The position numbers were made by a program, and so were the translations under genes. This document shows positions 1 to 6,848 of a DNA stretch of 34,538 nt, one piece after another. Source of the DNA: Candidatus Acetothermia bacterium (GTDB lineage Bacteria; Bipolaricaulota; Bipolaricaulia; RBG-16-55-9; DRXL01); NCBI GenBank assembly GCA_022683945.1, contig JAJHSH010000003.1, positions 1-34,538 of the forward strand, in the 5' to 3' direction. Numbering within the stretch: the first letter of the stretch is position 1; every line of letters begins with the position of its first letter. Under the pieces are notes generated by a model that saw only the letters and a program-made list of their open reading frames with translations, searched no databases and was not told the origin of the DNA.

Positions 1-18
1 ATGAGAACCGATGCGCAT
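1..18 (-). CDS. 5' end of a leftward gene running off the window
   Basis: On the minus strand an ATG at 18-16 opens a frame that reads M-R-I-G-S-H before the window ends. A GGAGG ribosome-binding site (26-30) sits 7 nt upstream and a near-consensus promoter lies at 52-80, so a real gene start is well supported although only six codons are visible. An N-terminus of this kind occurs in endonuclease IV (Nfo) proteins, but six residues cannot establish identity. The same bases also form an open frame on the plus strand (1-123, 40 codons), which has no support of its own. Confidence 0.5.
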
Positions 19-51
19 GGAGGAACCTCCCTGAAAGAGTTCTTACTGAGA

Positions 52-80
52 TATATAGCACACAAAGTATCCGTTGTCAA
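52..80 (-). promoter_or_regulatory. sigma-70-type promoter of the leftward gene
   Basis: Read on the minus strand, a perfect TTGACA (80-75) is followed by 17 bp and TATATA (57-52). A 10-bp palindrome GGGTATACCC (82-91) lies just upstream of the -35 box and could be a regulator site. Between here and the tRNA promoter at 229 I see no gene. Confidence 0.65.
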
Positions 81-228
81 GGGGTATACCCGAAATGGCA
101 ATTGTGCGCCTATTTCAGCATGATGGATGCAGGAGTTTGTAAGTGAATCTAATGGCCAAGGATGAGGCAGCCATCTCTCCTTTGAGACGCTACAAAACAA
201 CCTTTTTGAGCCGTCCCTTTGATAATGT

Positions 229-258
229 TTGCCCGCGAGGGCGGGTCTGAATTATAAT
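229..258 (+). promoter_or_regulatory. promoter of the CAU tRNA
   Basis: TTGCCC (229-234), an 18-bp spacer and a perfect TATAAT (253-258). Transcription should begin near 265, a few bases before the tRNA at 272. The downstream LAGLIDADG-like gene has no promoter of its own in the 2 nt that separate it from the tRNA, so it probably uses this one. Confidence 0.6.
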
Positions 259-271
259 AGCGCTGGATGGC

Positions 272-344
272 GGGCCCATAGCTCAGGGGTTAGAGCAGCC
301 GCCTCATAAGCGGTTGGTCGCAGGTTCAAATCCTGCTGGGCCCA
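272..344 (+). tRNA. tRNA with CAU anticodon, Ile2 (lysidine type) or elongator Met
   Basis: A full cloverleaf can be drawn: the 7-bp acceptor 272-278/337-343 is perfect, and the T arm is 320-336 with loop TTCAAAT. The anticodon loop reads C-T-CAT-A-A. The discriminator is A344 and CCA is not encoded (CAA follows). CAU is shared by tRNA-Met and by tRNA-Ile2, whose C34 is modified to lysidine. The acceptor GGGCCCA and the TTGGTCGC variable/T region resemble the Ile2 type more than elongator Met, but this needs a covariance-model score. Confidence 0.92.
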
Positions 345-346
345 CA

Positions 347-808
347 ATGAGGAATCTAGCGATTAGTGAGGGCCTTTATAAATGGCATAACCGAAACATT
401 ATACCTTTTAATTATAAACAGCCTGAAACTCTGGCTGAACGAGAGTTAGAGCTAGCGGGATTACTGATCTACAAATGCGAGGGCAGCAAAGCACGTGGAA
501 GTTTGGACGTCACTTGTGCTGATCCAAAGGTTATCCTGAAATATCTGAGCTATTTGAGAAATATCTGCTGCGTTCAAGAATCAAAAATTTCTCTTAGGCT
601 TCATATCCATGATTCCATGAACGTCCATGAAGCTATTGAATACTGGACAAAGCTGACGGGTGTGCCTCCTGAAAGATTCGGAAAAACCTATGTCAAGCCT
701 GATTTGGGGAAAAAGCGCAAATATCCCTTTGGTACTTGCAGTATCCGTTTCTACAATATCAGACTTCAGGAGATCGTGCTTCGCAAACTAGAGGAGCTCC
801 AATTGTGA
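347..808 (+). CDS. LAGLIDADG-like endonuclease-family protein next to a tRNA
   Basis: A 153-residue protein. Residues 36-46 form a single LAGLIDADG-like helix in which the catalytic acid would be E45 before G46, followed by S-K as in small 'Y..EG.K' homing-endonuclease-like proteins of bacteria. Later blocks (N-terminal half: D-P-K-V-I-L-K-Y-L; middle: L-H-I-H-D and I-E-Y-W-T-K-L-T-G-V-P) fit the same family. One motif per chain implies a dimer if it cuts DNA. The ATG at 347 lies 2 nt after the tRNA; a GTG inside the tRNA at 314 would also open the frame but is unlikely. There is no Shine-Dalgarno sequence. The DNA looks more AT-rich than the downstream genes, suggesting transfer. Function here is inferred. 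Confidence 0.65.
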   Translation: MRNLAISEGLYKWHNRNIIPFNYKQPETLAERELELAGLLIYKCEGSKARGSLDVTCADPKVILKYLSYLRNICCVQESKISLRLHIHDSMNVHEAIEYWTKLTGVPPERFGKTYVKPDLGKKRKYPFGTCSIRFYNIRLQEIVLRKLEELQL

Positions 809-824
809 AGGAGAGTTGCGAATC

Positions 825-1358
825 ATGGAGAAACTTTTGATTCATCTCGACGGCGCGTCTCAAGGCAACCCAGGCGAGGCCGCCGTCGGCGTCGTGATCA
901 CCGATGGCGACGGCAGTCTGCTCGAAGAAGTTTCAGAATGCATCGGGCGCGCGACCAATAACGTCGCCGAATATCAAGCGCTCTTAGAAGCCATCCGACG
1001 CGCCCTGCGCTACGCCCCCCAGCGCGCGATCTTCTTCACCGATAGCCAACTCTTGGCCAATCAGATCAACGGACTCTATCGCATCCGCAGGCCCCATCTG
1101 GAACCGTTGCACCGACAAGCCCAAGAGCTTTTACAGAAATTACCCCGTTGGCAAGTGCACTATATCGAACGCGACGCCAACTGGCGCGCCCATCGGCTGG
1201 CGCAGAAGGCGCTCTTGGATCGCGTGGCCAAGGAGGCCGAAGCGGGGCTGCCAGAACGCATCCGCCGCAAGGTCGAAGAGCTGAACGAACTCGATCAAAG
1301 AAGAGTTCTAGAGTTTGTAAATCGGCTGTACGAGGAGGCGCAAAAAGAGAAAATCTAG
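825..1358 (+). CDS. rnhA: ribonuclease HI family protein with C-terminal extension
   Basis: Degrades the RNA strand of RNA-DNA hybrids. The fold starts at L-L-I-H-L-D-G-A-S and keeps three catalytic acids: D9, E49 (N-V-A-E-Y) and D73 (F-T-D-S). The fourth position, normally Asp in the N..(A/C)D.LA motif, is His123 (W-R-A-H-R-L-A). In the E. coli enzyme the equivalent Asp-to-His change is tolerated, so activity is plausible. Residues beyond about 130 form a charged helical tail of about 45 residues. The ATG at 825 is preferred over TTG 816 because AAGGAG (808-813) is only 2 nt from the TTG. The gene follows the LAGLIDADG-like gene by 16 nt and is probably co-transcribed with it. Confidence 0.88.
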   Translation: MEKLLIHLDGASQGNPGEAAVGVVITDGDGSLLEEVSECIGRATNNVAEYQALLEAIRRALRYAPQRAIFFTDSQLLANQINGLYRIRRPHLEPLHRQAQELLQKLPRWQVHYIERDANWRAHRLAQKALLDRVAKEAEAGLPERIRRKVEELNELDQRRVLEFVNRLYEEAQKEKI

Positions 1359-1384
1359 AGAACATCTGAGGAGGACTAGTTCTT

Positions 1385-2977
1385 ATGTTGAGGCGTTTGG
1401 TGGTGGGAGGGTTCTTTTCGGTATTGGCGCTGCTCGTAGTTGAATGTTGGCCGATGGCGCAGCAGATCAGTGTGAGTCCCGACAGTAAGTGGATCGCGCT
1501 CTCGGTGCCCCCAGAACTTGCTGAAAGATCACATCTCTGGCTGATCGAACGTGCTACGTGGGAGTTCGTCACGGCTCTCCGTGACGGCGAGGCCGTTTCT
1601 TGGCCGACGTGGTCGCCCAACGGTCAGGAGCTGCTCTACGTCGCCAGCACGGGACTGCAATCTGTAGAGGGCTTGAACAACTTGAACAATATGATCGCCC
1701 AAGAGTGGCGCTTGATGCTTTACAGTCCTGAGACGGGAGAATCTCGTCAATTATTTGAAGACCAAGAGAGCTATCCGTGGGGGTTAAGTTTCTCCCCCGA
1801 CGGCCAGAAGATTGCTTACTATCGCACCTCGGCAGGAGGGAAGATCGAGATTGTTCTTTTTGATAGGAGAAAGAATCAACAGCAGGTGATTCAAGTCGTT
1901 CAAGCGGGCGAGCAATTGCGCTATCTGCCCTACGGGCCAAGTCTTGTGTGGCTTGCCGGGACGAACGACCGTTCGCCCCGGCTTGTGCTGGTGCGCGTGG
2001 AGGAGATACTGAGCAGCTTAGAGCAAGCTTCGACCGTGCGCGTGGTGCGCGGCCGGATCGTGCGCGCGCAATTGGACTGTTACTGCGAAGAGGAGATCGC
2101 GCACGGATATTATCCATTATTGCCCACGTCATTATTTATCGTTGCCTCGCCTGACGGGCGCCGGCTCTATCTTAACGGTTATCCTCGCAGCTTTGCGCTC
2201 GCCCCAGAAGAGCCGATCTATCTTTATGAGATCGACATCGAAGAGCGTCAGGCGCTCGCGCTCTATGAGGGCAACGGCATCGCGCTCGCTCCGGCTCTCT
2301 CTCCCAATGGCTCCCAGTTGCTCTTCACCGTGATAGAGAATCAAAAGAGCGATCTCTATCTGCGCAGCTTTCAGGCGCTCTCCCCCGCGGCGAAGATCAC
2401 CGATGACGGTCGCACGGGCTTCGGCTTCTGGCTGACAGACGAAGAGATCGGCTTTCTTCGGAGCGCGCCGGGCGACAGGCCCGCCCGCGAGATTTGGCGC
2501 AAAAATCTCATCACCGGTGAAGAAGAGGCGCTGACGCCCATCTTAGCGAGACAGAGACGCACAGCACAGTTGAGCGTCCAACTGGCCGTGGCACAACAAG
2601 AAACCCAACAGTATAAAGAAGAACTAAGCCAGACTCAAGAGATGCTCAGAGAACTCCAGAGACAGATCGAATCGCTCAGCCAGTCTCTGCAACAGTTGAG
2701 CACGGGGTTGCAGGCGCAATCCCAGCAGACGGTCGAAGCGCTCTCGCGTCAATTAATTGATCCGGTGCAGCAGATCAACTCGCTCAACCGGACTGTTTCA
2801 GATCTGAAACAGCAGACCGAAGGACTCGATGCCAAGCTGACAGAACTGCAAAAGCGTCCGCAGTTTGACATCTGGCTCGTCGTGTTGATCGTCGCTGTGG
2901 GAGCGCTCTTCGTCGTTGGAATCCTGAGACGCTCGTTCAAAACTACTGTTCAGCAGCTGGCCTTCCCGCCCCAGTAG
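1385..2977 (+). CDS. secreted or membrane-tethered TolB-like WD40/PD40 beta-propeller with coiled coil
   Basis: A 530-residue protein. An N-terminal hydrophobic segment (residues 6-23) looks like a signal peptide ending near A25. Residues about 27-380 carry PD40/TolB-type propeller strands, such as I-S-V-S-P-D-S-K-W-I-A, P-T-W-S-P-N-G-Q-E-L and L-S-F-S-P-D-G-Q-K-I-A. Residues about 385-490 form a Gln-rich coiled coil with heptads, and about 495-515 is a C-terminal transmembrane helix followed by R-R. The domain would therefore sit outside the membrane, anchored at the C-terminus. AGGAGG at 1369-1374 supports the start. The 3' end overlaps convergent menG by 28 nt. The precise role is unknown; TolB-like propellers usually bind proteins. 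Confidence 0.8.
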   Translation: MLRRLVVGGFFSVLALLVVECWPMAQQISVSPDSKWIALSVPPELAERSHLWLIERATWEFVTALRDGEAVSWPTWSPNGQELLYVASTGLQSVEGLNNLNNMIAQEWRLMLYSPETGESRQLFEDQESYPWGLSFSPDGQKIAYYRTSAGGKIEIVLFDRRKNQQQVIQVVQAGEQLRYLPYGPSLVWLAGTNDRSPRLVLVRVEEILSSLEQASTVRVVRGRIVRAQLDCYCEEEIAHGYYPLLPTSLFIVASPDGRRLYLNGYPRSFALAPEEPIYLYEIDIEERQALALYEGNGIALAPALSPNGSQLLFTVIENQKSDLYLRSFQALSPAAKITDDGRTGFGFWLTDEEIGFLRSAPGDRPAREIWRKNLITGEEEALTPILARQRRTAQLSVQLAVAQQETQQYKEELSQTQEMLRELQRQIESLSQSLQQLSTGLQAQSQQTVEALSRQLIDPVQQINSLNRTVSDLKQQTEGLDAKLTELQKRPQFDIWLVVLIVAVGALFVVGILRRSFKTTVQQLAFPPQ

Positions 2978-3636
2978 AGCGTAGCGATGCCACCTGTGAG
3001 ATCTTCGTAGCCCACGGGGCGAAACCCCAGCTCGTGCAGCTCGCAGAGAATCTGAGCACGCGCGGGAAATGCGTCTATCGAGTCGCGCAGATAAGCATAG
3101 GAGGCCCGGGACCCTGTGAGTATTCCCCCGATGTTGGGCAAGAAATATCTGAGATAGACGAGATAGAGAGAGCGCAGCAAAAGACTCTGGGGCAGAGAAA
3201 ACTCTAAAATAAACGCGCGCCCGTTGGGCTTGAGGACGCGATAGATCTCGCGCAGCCCCTGCAAGCGATCGGGGAGATTGCGCACTCCGAATGCCACCGT
3301 CACCAAATCAAAAGAACTGTCGTCAAACGAGAGATGGAGAGCGTCGCCTTGTTGCAGCGTGATCTTGTTTTCTAATCCCAGTCTTATGAGTTTCTCTCGC
3401 GCGACCTGCAACATCGGTAGAGATATATCTAGTCCGACGATCTCCAATTCGGGACAGAGGCGCGCAAACTCGAGCGCAAGATCCCCTGTGCCCGTGCAGA
3501 GATCGAGTAAGCACTCGTCGGGCTTGGGCGCAGCTCTCTTCACGACCCATCTCCGCCACGCCCGATCACGATAGCCGCTCAAGATGTGATTGGCAAAGTC
3601 ATAACGTGCAGCGATGGGCGCGAAGAGATCGGGCAT
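2950..3636 (-). CDS. menG: demethylmenaquinone / ubiquinone-pathway C-methyltransferase (MenG/UbiE)
   Basis: A 228-residue class I SAM methyltransferase that makes menaquinone from demethylmenaquinone. Visible are the N-terminal F-A-P-I-A-A-R-Y-D-F-A-N block, SAM motif I (L-D-L-C-T-G-T-G-D), the acidic ribose contact V-G-L-D-I-S, the family signature A-F-G-V-R-N-L-P-D and the C-terminal F-G/T-G-G-I-A block. Length is normal. The gene is third in a tight leftward operon: its ATG at 3636 is 1 nt after the asp23 stop. Menaquinone synthesis implies a respiratory chain. The other men genes are not in the window, so the exact quinone substrate is an inference. Confidence 0.93.
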   Translation of the reverse strand: MPDLFAPIAARYDFANHILSGYRDRAWRRWVVKRAAPKPDECLLDLCTGTGDLALEFARLCPELEIVGLDISLPMLQVAREKLIRLGLENKITLQQGDALHLSFDDSSFDLVTVAFGVRNLPDRLQGLREIYRVLKPNGRAFILEFSLPQSLLLRSLYLVYLRYFLPNIGGILTGSRASYAYLRDSIDAFPARAQILCELHELGFRPVGYEDLTGGIATLYWGGKASC

Positions 3637-3637
3637 C

Positions 3638-3994
3638 TTATTTTACAATGCCGGAGATCTCGATGCGAACATCTTCGATCTCCAGCCCGGCCAGCTCGCG
3701 CACCTTCGCTTTGATCTCTCGGATCGCTTTTTGGGCGGCTTCGTGAATGCGAACGCCGTAAAGAGCAAAGAGCGAGAGCTTAATAATCATACGGTTTTTT
3801 TCTTTCAGCACTTCTACACCATCGCCCTTGACGGCGCGCGCGATGGTGCTGAAGAAGTTAAAGCCCTCGCGAATCTGCTTGGGAGTGCGCAACCCCTCTT
3901 GTTCGCCGATCACTTTGGCGCAGATCTGCGAGATCGCCTTCTCTGAAATAAAGATCTCGCCCAGCTCGCTGCTGATCTTTCTCAATTCGGCCAT
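3638..3994 (-). CDS. Asp23/Gls24 family envelope-stress protein
   Basis: A 118-residue protein with the DUF322 (Asp23/Gls24) pattern: I-F-I-S-E-K-A-I-S-Q-I near the start, a central basic and hydrophobic stretch with I-I-K-L-S-L-F-A-L-Y-G-V-R-I, and a C-terminal E-D-V-R-I-E-I-S-G-I. Known family members attach to the membrane side of the cell envelope in Gram-positive bacteria or respond to alkaline stress; no enzymatic function is established. It lies between gpmI (gap 4 nt) and menG (gap 1 nt) and must be co-translated with them. Pairing with gpmI is not informative about function. Confidence 0.85.
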   Translation of the reverse strand: MAELRKISSELGEIFISEKAISQICAKVIGEQEGLRTPKQIREGFNFFSTIARAVKGDGVEVLKEKNRMIIKLSLFALYGVRIHEAAQKAIREIKAKVRELAGLEIEDVRIEISGIVK

Positions 3995-3998
3995 AGTC

Positions 3999-5519
3999 TC
4001 ACTCTATAAGATTCTGCCCGGACATCTCCTTGGGTTGAGTTATCTCCATCAGGGCCAGCATCGTCGGGGCGATATCGCACAATCTCCCGCCCGTTCTCAA
4101 ATTTATATCACGCGGCCCTACGTAAATCAAGGGGCCCGGACTGTGCGTGTGCGCCGTGTGCGGTCGCCCTTGCTCATCTTTCATCATGTCGGCATTTCCG
4201 TGATCGGCGGTGATCAAGAGCTCGCCACCTACGGAGCCTGTCGCTTCCACGACGCGCCCCAGGCATTCGTCTACGGTTTCCACAGCTTGAACCGCAGCTT
4301 CAAAGACGCCCGTGTGGCCGACCATGTCGGGATTGGCATAGTTTATCAGAACAAAGCCGTAGCGACGACCGGCGATCTGTCTGAGGGCTTCGTCGGTGAC
4401 TTCGTAGGCGGACATCTGTGGCTTCAGATCGTACGTAGCGACTTTTGGAGAGGGGATGAGCGTGCGGTCTTCTCCGGGGAAGGGAGTCTCGCGCCCATGA
4501 TTAAAAAAATAAGTGACGTGCGCGTATTTTTCGGTCTCGGCCAAGCGAAGCTGGGTCAATCCGGCGTTGCTGAGCACCGAGCCCAAAGTATTCTGGAGAG
4601 GCTCTTCGCTGGGGAAGGCCGCCGGCAGCCGAAAGCCTTCATCGTAGGGGGTCATCGTAACGAATTCTACTTTGAGAGGCGAGAGACGCTTGAAGTGGGC
4701 GAAGCTCTCTTCTGTAAACGCACGGGTGAGCTGGCGCGCGCGGTCGGCGCGGAAGTTTAAGAAAACTACAGCGTCGCCGTCACGGATCGTCCCTTCACGA
4801 TCCAAAATGATCGGCTCGATGAACTCGTCGGTCTGGCCGCGCGCGTAGGCGCGCCGTAGCGCGTCCAGCGGAGGGCCGGGATCAAACAGCCCTGCGGCAG
4901 AGCAGAGCGCTCGATAAGCCCGTTCGGTTCGTTCCCAGCGATGATCGCGATCCATTGCCCAGTAGCGCCCTGTCAGCGTGGCGATCGTGCCCACTCCGCG
5001 GCGCTCACAGAACTCTTGCAGCTTTTGAATATACTCGGCTCCCGATCTGGGCGAGGTGTCGCGCCCGTCTAAAAAAGCGTGTATGTAGAGATGATAGACG
5101 TGCTCGCGTTCGGCGAGTTCTATCAGCGCCAAGAGATGCTCAAAGAGACTGTGGACGCCGCCGTCGCTGACCAAGCCGATCAAGTGCAGTCTGCTGTTTT
5201 GCTGTTGGGTGTGCAGCACGGCGCGCAGGAGCGTGGGATTTCTGAAGAAACTCCCGTCACGAATAGCACGGGTAATGCGTGTTGAAGTTTGCATGACCAC
5301 ACGCCCCGCGCCGAGATTTTGGTGCCCAACTTCAGAGTTGCCGAACTGCCCTTCGGGCAGGCCGACAGCCGGGCCGTCGGTGCGCACGAGCGTGTGCGGA
5401 CATTGGCGCCAATAGCGATGGAAGTTCGGAGTGTGAGCGGCAGCGACGGCGTTCCATTGGGACTCTTCGCGCATCCCCCAGCCGTCTAGAACGACGAGCA
5501 GATACGGGCGCTTGGGCAT
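3999..5519 (-). CDS. gpmI: 2,3-bisphosphoglycerate-independent phosphoglycerate mutase
   Basis: Interconverts 3- and 2-phosphoglycerate using two Mn2+ ions and a phosphoserine intermediate. At 506 residues it has the usual length. The metal ligand D12 (V-L-D-G-W-G) and the nucleophile S62 in G-N-S-E-V-G-H match the Bacillus-type enzyme position for position. Further signatures are H-L-I-G-L-V-S-D-G-G-V-H-S, F-L-D-G-R-D-T, the D-R-A-R-Q block near 265 and the C-terminal T-A-D-H-G-N-A-D and H-T-A-H-T-H metal sites. The ATG at 5519 comes 5 nt after a perfect TATAAT, with no room for a ribosome-binding site, so the mRNA should be leaderless. It heads the gpmI-asp23-menG operon. Confidence 0.97.
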   Translation of the reverse strand: MPKRPYLLVVLDGWGMREESQWNAVAAAHTPNFHRYWRQCPHTLVRTDGPAVGLPEGQFGNSEVGHQNLGAGRVVMQTSTRITRAIRDGSFFRNPTLLRAVLHTQQQNSRLHLIGLVSDGGVHSLFEHLLALIELAEREHVYHLYIHAFLDGRDTSPRSGAEYIQKLQEFCERRGVGTIATLTGRYWAMDRDHRWERTERAYRALCSAAGLFDPGPPLDALRRAYARGQTDEFIEPIILDREGTIRDGDAVVFLNFRADRARQLTRAFTEESFAHFKRLSPLKVEFVTMTPYDEGFRLPAAFPSEEPLQNTLGSVLSNAGLTQLRLAETEKYAHVTYFFNHGRETPFPGEDRTLIPSPKVATYDLKPQMSAYEVTDEALRQIAGRRYGFVLINYANPDMVGHTGVFEAAVQAVETVDECLGRVVEATGSVGGELLITADHGNADMMKDEQGRPHTAHTHSPGPLIYVGPRDINLRTGGRLCDIAPTMLALMEITQPKEMSGQNLIE

Positions 5520-5524
5520 AGTCT

Positions 5525-5554
5525 ATTATAGAGTCTCAAAGCGAGTATGTGCAA
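5525..5554 (-). promoter_or_regulatory. leaderless promoter of gpmI
   Basis: On the minus strand TTGCAC (5554-5549), 18 bp, then a perfect TATAAT (5530-5525). Only five bases separate the -10 box from the gpmI ATG, so transcription should start at or next to the A of ATG. Confidence 0.75.
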
Positions 5555-5556
5555 GC

Positions 5557-5585
5557 TTGTCAGTCGAGTCCGAAGCTATTAAAAT
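5557..5585 (+). promoter_or_regulatory. leaderless promoter of dtd
   Basis: TTGTCA (5557-5562), 17 bp, TAAAAT (5580-5585), five of six consensus bases in each box. The -35 boxes of this promoter and the gpmI promoter are 2 bp apart, back to back. The expected start site (5591-5595) coincides with the dtd start codon. Confidence 0.7.
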
Positions 5586-5594
5586 CTAATGACT

Positions 5595-6059
5595 GTGCGT
5601 ATTGTCCTGCAGCGTGTTGCAGAAGCCTCCGTCGAAGTGGACGGCCAGACTGTCGGGCGGACTGGCCCGGGATTGCTGGTCTTTTTGGGAGTTGCTAAGG
5701 GAGATACCGAGCACGAGGTCACTTTTCTGGCCGATCGTCTTCTCGGTTTAAGAATCTTTGAAGACGAGGCGGGCAAGATGAATCTCTCTGTCAAAGATGT
5801 GCAGGGTGAGCTGTTGGTGGTTTCGCAGTTTACGCTCTACGGCAGTACGCTGAAGGGGCGTCGTCCGGGCTTTGAGGCAGCGGCGTCTCCCGATCAAGCC
5901 CGCGTGCTCTACGAGCTATTTTTGCAAGAGCTGCGTTGCAGCGGGTTAAAGACAGAGTCGGGGATCTTTGGCGCACGAATGAAGGTCGCCCTGATTAACA
6001 ATGGCCCCGTCACGTTTATCTTAGAGAGCTCGCCGGTTGCGAAAGCAAGCCCTATCTGA
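5595..6059 (+). CDS. dtd: D-aminoacyl-tRNA deacylase
   Basis: Hydrolyses D-aminoacyl-tRNAs (and Gly-tRNA-Ala) as a proofreading dimer. The 154-residue protein has the family's M-R-I-V-L-Q-R-V start, the S-Q-F-T-L-Y-G motif and the G-P-V-T-F cis-Gly-Pro-type motif near the C-terminus (N-N-G-P-V-T-F). I chose GTG 5595 because it gives this conserved N-terminus and lies 9 nt after the -10 box. An ATG at 5589 in frame would add two residues (M-T) but begins upstream of the predicted transcription start. Neither has a Shine-Dalgarno sequence. The gene diverges from gpmI. Confidence 0.93.
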   Translation: MRIVLQRVAEASVEVDGQTVGRTGPGLLVFLGVAKGDTEHEVTFLADRLLGLRIFEDEAGKMNLSVKDVQGELLVVSQFTLYGSTLKGRRPGFEAAASPDQARVLYELFLQELRCSGLKTESGIFGARMKVALINNGPVTFILESSPVAKASPI

Positions 6060-6106
6060 TAATATCTGTTCTCCAGGATTCCAAATTGCGAAGGAGCTGC
6101 TTGATT

Positions 6107-6319
6107 ATGGGTCAGGGACAACCAAAGTATCGAAGATCGAGTTCGCAGAAACGCATGCATCGCGAAGCGAGCTATAAGTTCACTCCGGTGACGATTGTCG
6201 AGTGCCCGCGCTGTCATGAGCCGAAGATCCCCCATCGCGTCTGTCTCCATTGCGGATACTATCGCGATATGGAAGTCATCGCCATGAAGGAGCCGGAGGC
6301 GAAGACGAAGAAGACCTAA
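6107..6319 (+). CDS. rpmF: 50S ribosomal protein L32
   Basis: A 70-residue protein of the large ribosomal subunit. The N-terminus [12 protein letters not shown] is a variant of the usual L32 basic start, followed by a complete four-cysteine zinc ribbon (C-P-R-C and C-L-H-C) with the typical H-R-V-C spacing. A Lys/Glu tail ends the protein. AAGGAG (6091-6096) lies 10 nt before ATG 6107; a longer frame from 6086 overlaps that site and is not used. The gene is followed after 4 nt by the MazG-like gene. In many bacteria rpmF precedes plsX or fabH; here it does not. Confidence 0.9.
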   Translation: MGQGQPKYRRSSSQKRMHREASYKFTPVTIVECPRCHEPKIPHRVCLHCGYYRDMEVIAMKEPEAKTKKT

Positions 6320-6323
6320 AATT

Positions 6324-6644
6324 ATGCCGCGCTCCGCACGCCCTAAACTTGTGCGAGATAAGATCCCCGAACTGCTGATGCGGTCGGGTCGGCGGCCGGT
6401 CTTCCGGCGCGTATCCGGGGACGAGCTTAAAGAATATGTCAGTGCAAAAATCTTAGAAGAAGCGAAAGAGTTCGCCGCATCTTCAGAGATCGAAGAGCTT
6501 GTTGACTTGTTGGAGATTGTCTGTTTTCGGTTCCAGCTCGAAGGGTTCTCCGTTCAAGACGCTCAAGATCTGATGGTGCGCAAGCGGCAAGAGCGTGGGG
6601 GCTTTGAAGGCGGAGTGGTACTGCAATCGGTGGAATCGCTCTAG
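6324..6644 (+). CDS. MazG-like all-alpha nucleoside triphosphate pyrophosphohydrolase
   Basis: A 106-residue protein of the small 'house-cleaning' NTP-PPase group (COG4997 type), thought to hydrolyse non-canonical NTPs. Signatures are K-L-V-R-D-K-I-P-E-L at the start, the Mg2+-binding E-E-A-K-E-F and, a turn later, E-E-L-V-D-L-L-E-I, and the terminal E-R-G-G-F. It begins 4 nt after rpmF and must share its transcript. The substrate is inferred from family; the sequence does not show specificity. Its TAG stop is followed immediately by the tRNA-Lys -35 box. Confidence 0.85.
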   Translation: MPRSARPKLVRDKIPELLMRSGRRPVFRRVSGDELKEYVSAKILEEAKEFAASSEIEELVDLLEIVCFRFQLEGFSVQDAQDLMVRKRQERGGFEGGVVLQSVESL

Positions 6645-6674
6645 TTGACAAAAAGCCTTGTATTTCAGTACACT
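6645..6674 (+). promoter_or_regulatory. promoter of tRNA-Lys
   Basis: A perfect TTGACA (6645-6650) directly abuts the stop codon of the MazG-like gene. After 18 bp comes TACACT (6669-6674). The start site would fall near 6681, about 11 nt before the tRNA. Confidence 0.65.
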
Positions 6675-6691
6675 TTGAGGGCAAGCAGTGC

Positions 6692-6766
6692 GGGCCGTTA
6701 GCTCAGTGGTAGAGCATCTGCCTTTTAAGCAGAGGGTCGGAGGTTCGATCCCTCCACGGCCTACCA
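6692..6766 (+). tRNA. tRNA-Lys (UUU)
   Basis: The cloverleaf is complete: acceptor 6692-6698/6756-6762 with one G-U pair at the end, D arm with AGCTCAGTGGTAGAGC, anticodon loop C-T-TTT-A-A and T arm with GGTTCGATCC. The discriminator is A6763 and the CCA tail is encoded (6764-6766). Confidence 0.96.
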
Positions 6767-6769
6767 AAT

Positions 6770-6799
6770 TTGCAACCTGCCTAGCTCGTTCCATATAAT
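6770..6799 (+). promoter_or_regulatory. promoter of the membrane pyrophosphatase gene
   Basis: TTGCAA (6770-6775) starts 4 nt after the tRNA-Lys CCA. After 18 bp comes a perfect TATAAT (6794-6799). This gives a leader of about 43 nt carrying GGAGGGAG (6828-6835). Confidence 0.7.
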
Positions 6800-6848
6800 A
6801 GCGCAAATGTGACAATCAACTTTGGTGGGAGGGAGTTCACTTAGCACT

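Noticed and set aside
314..346. GTG start of the LAGLIDADG-like gene inside the tRNA
   Set aside because: The bases belong to the tRNA anticodon and T arms, and the extra residues match no family.
3828..4760. A 310-codon open frame on the plus strand
   Set aside because: It lies antisense to asp23 and gpmI, whose catalytic motifs are complete, and its translation has no recognisable family content. It is a shadow of GC-biased codons.
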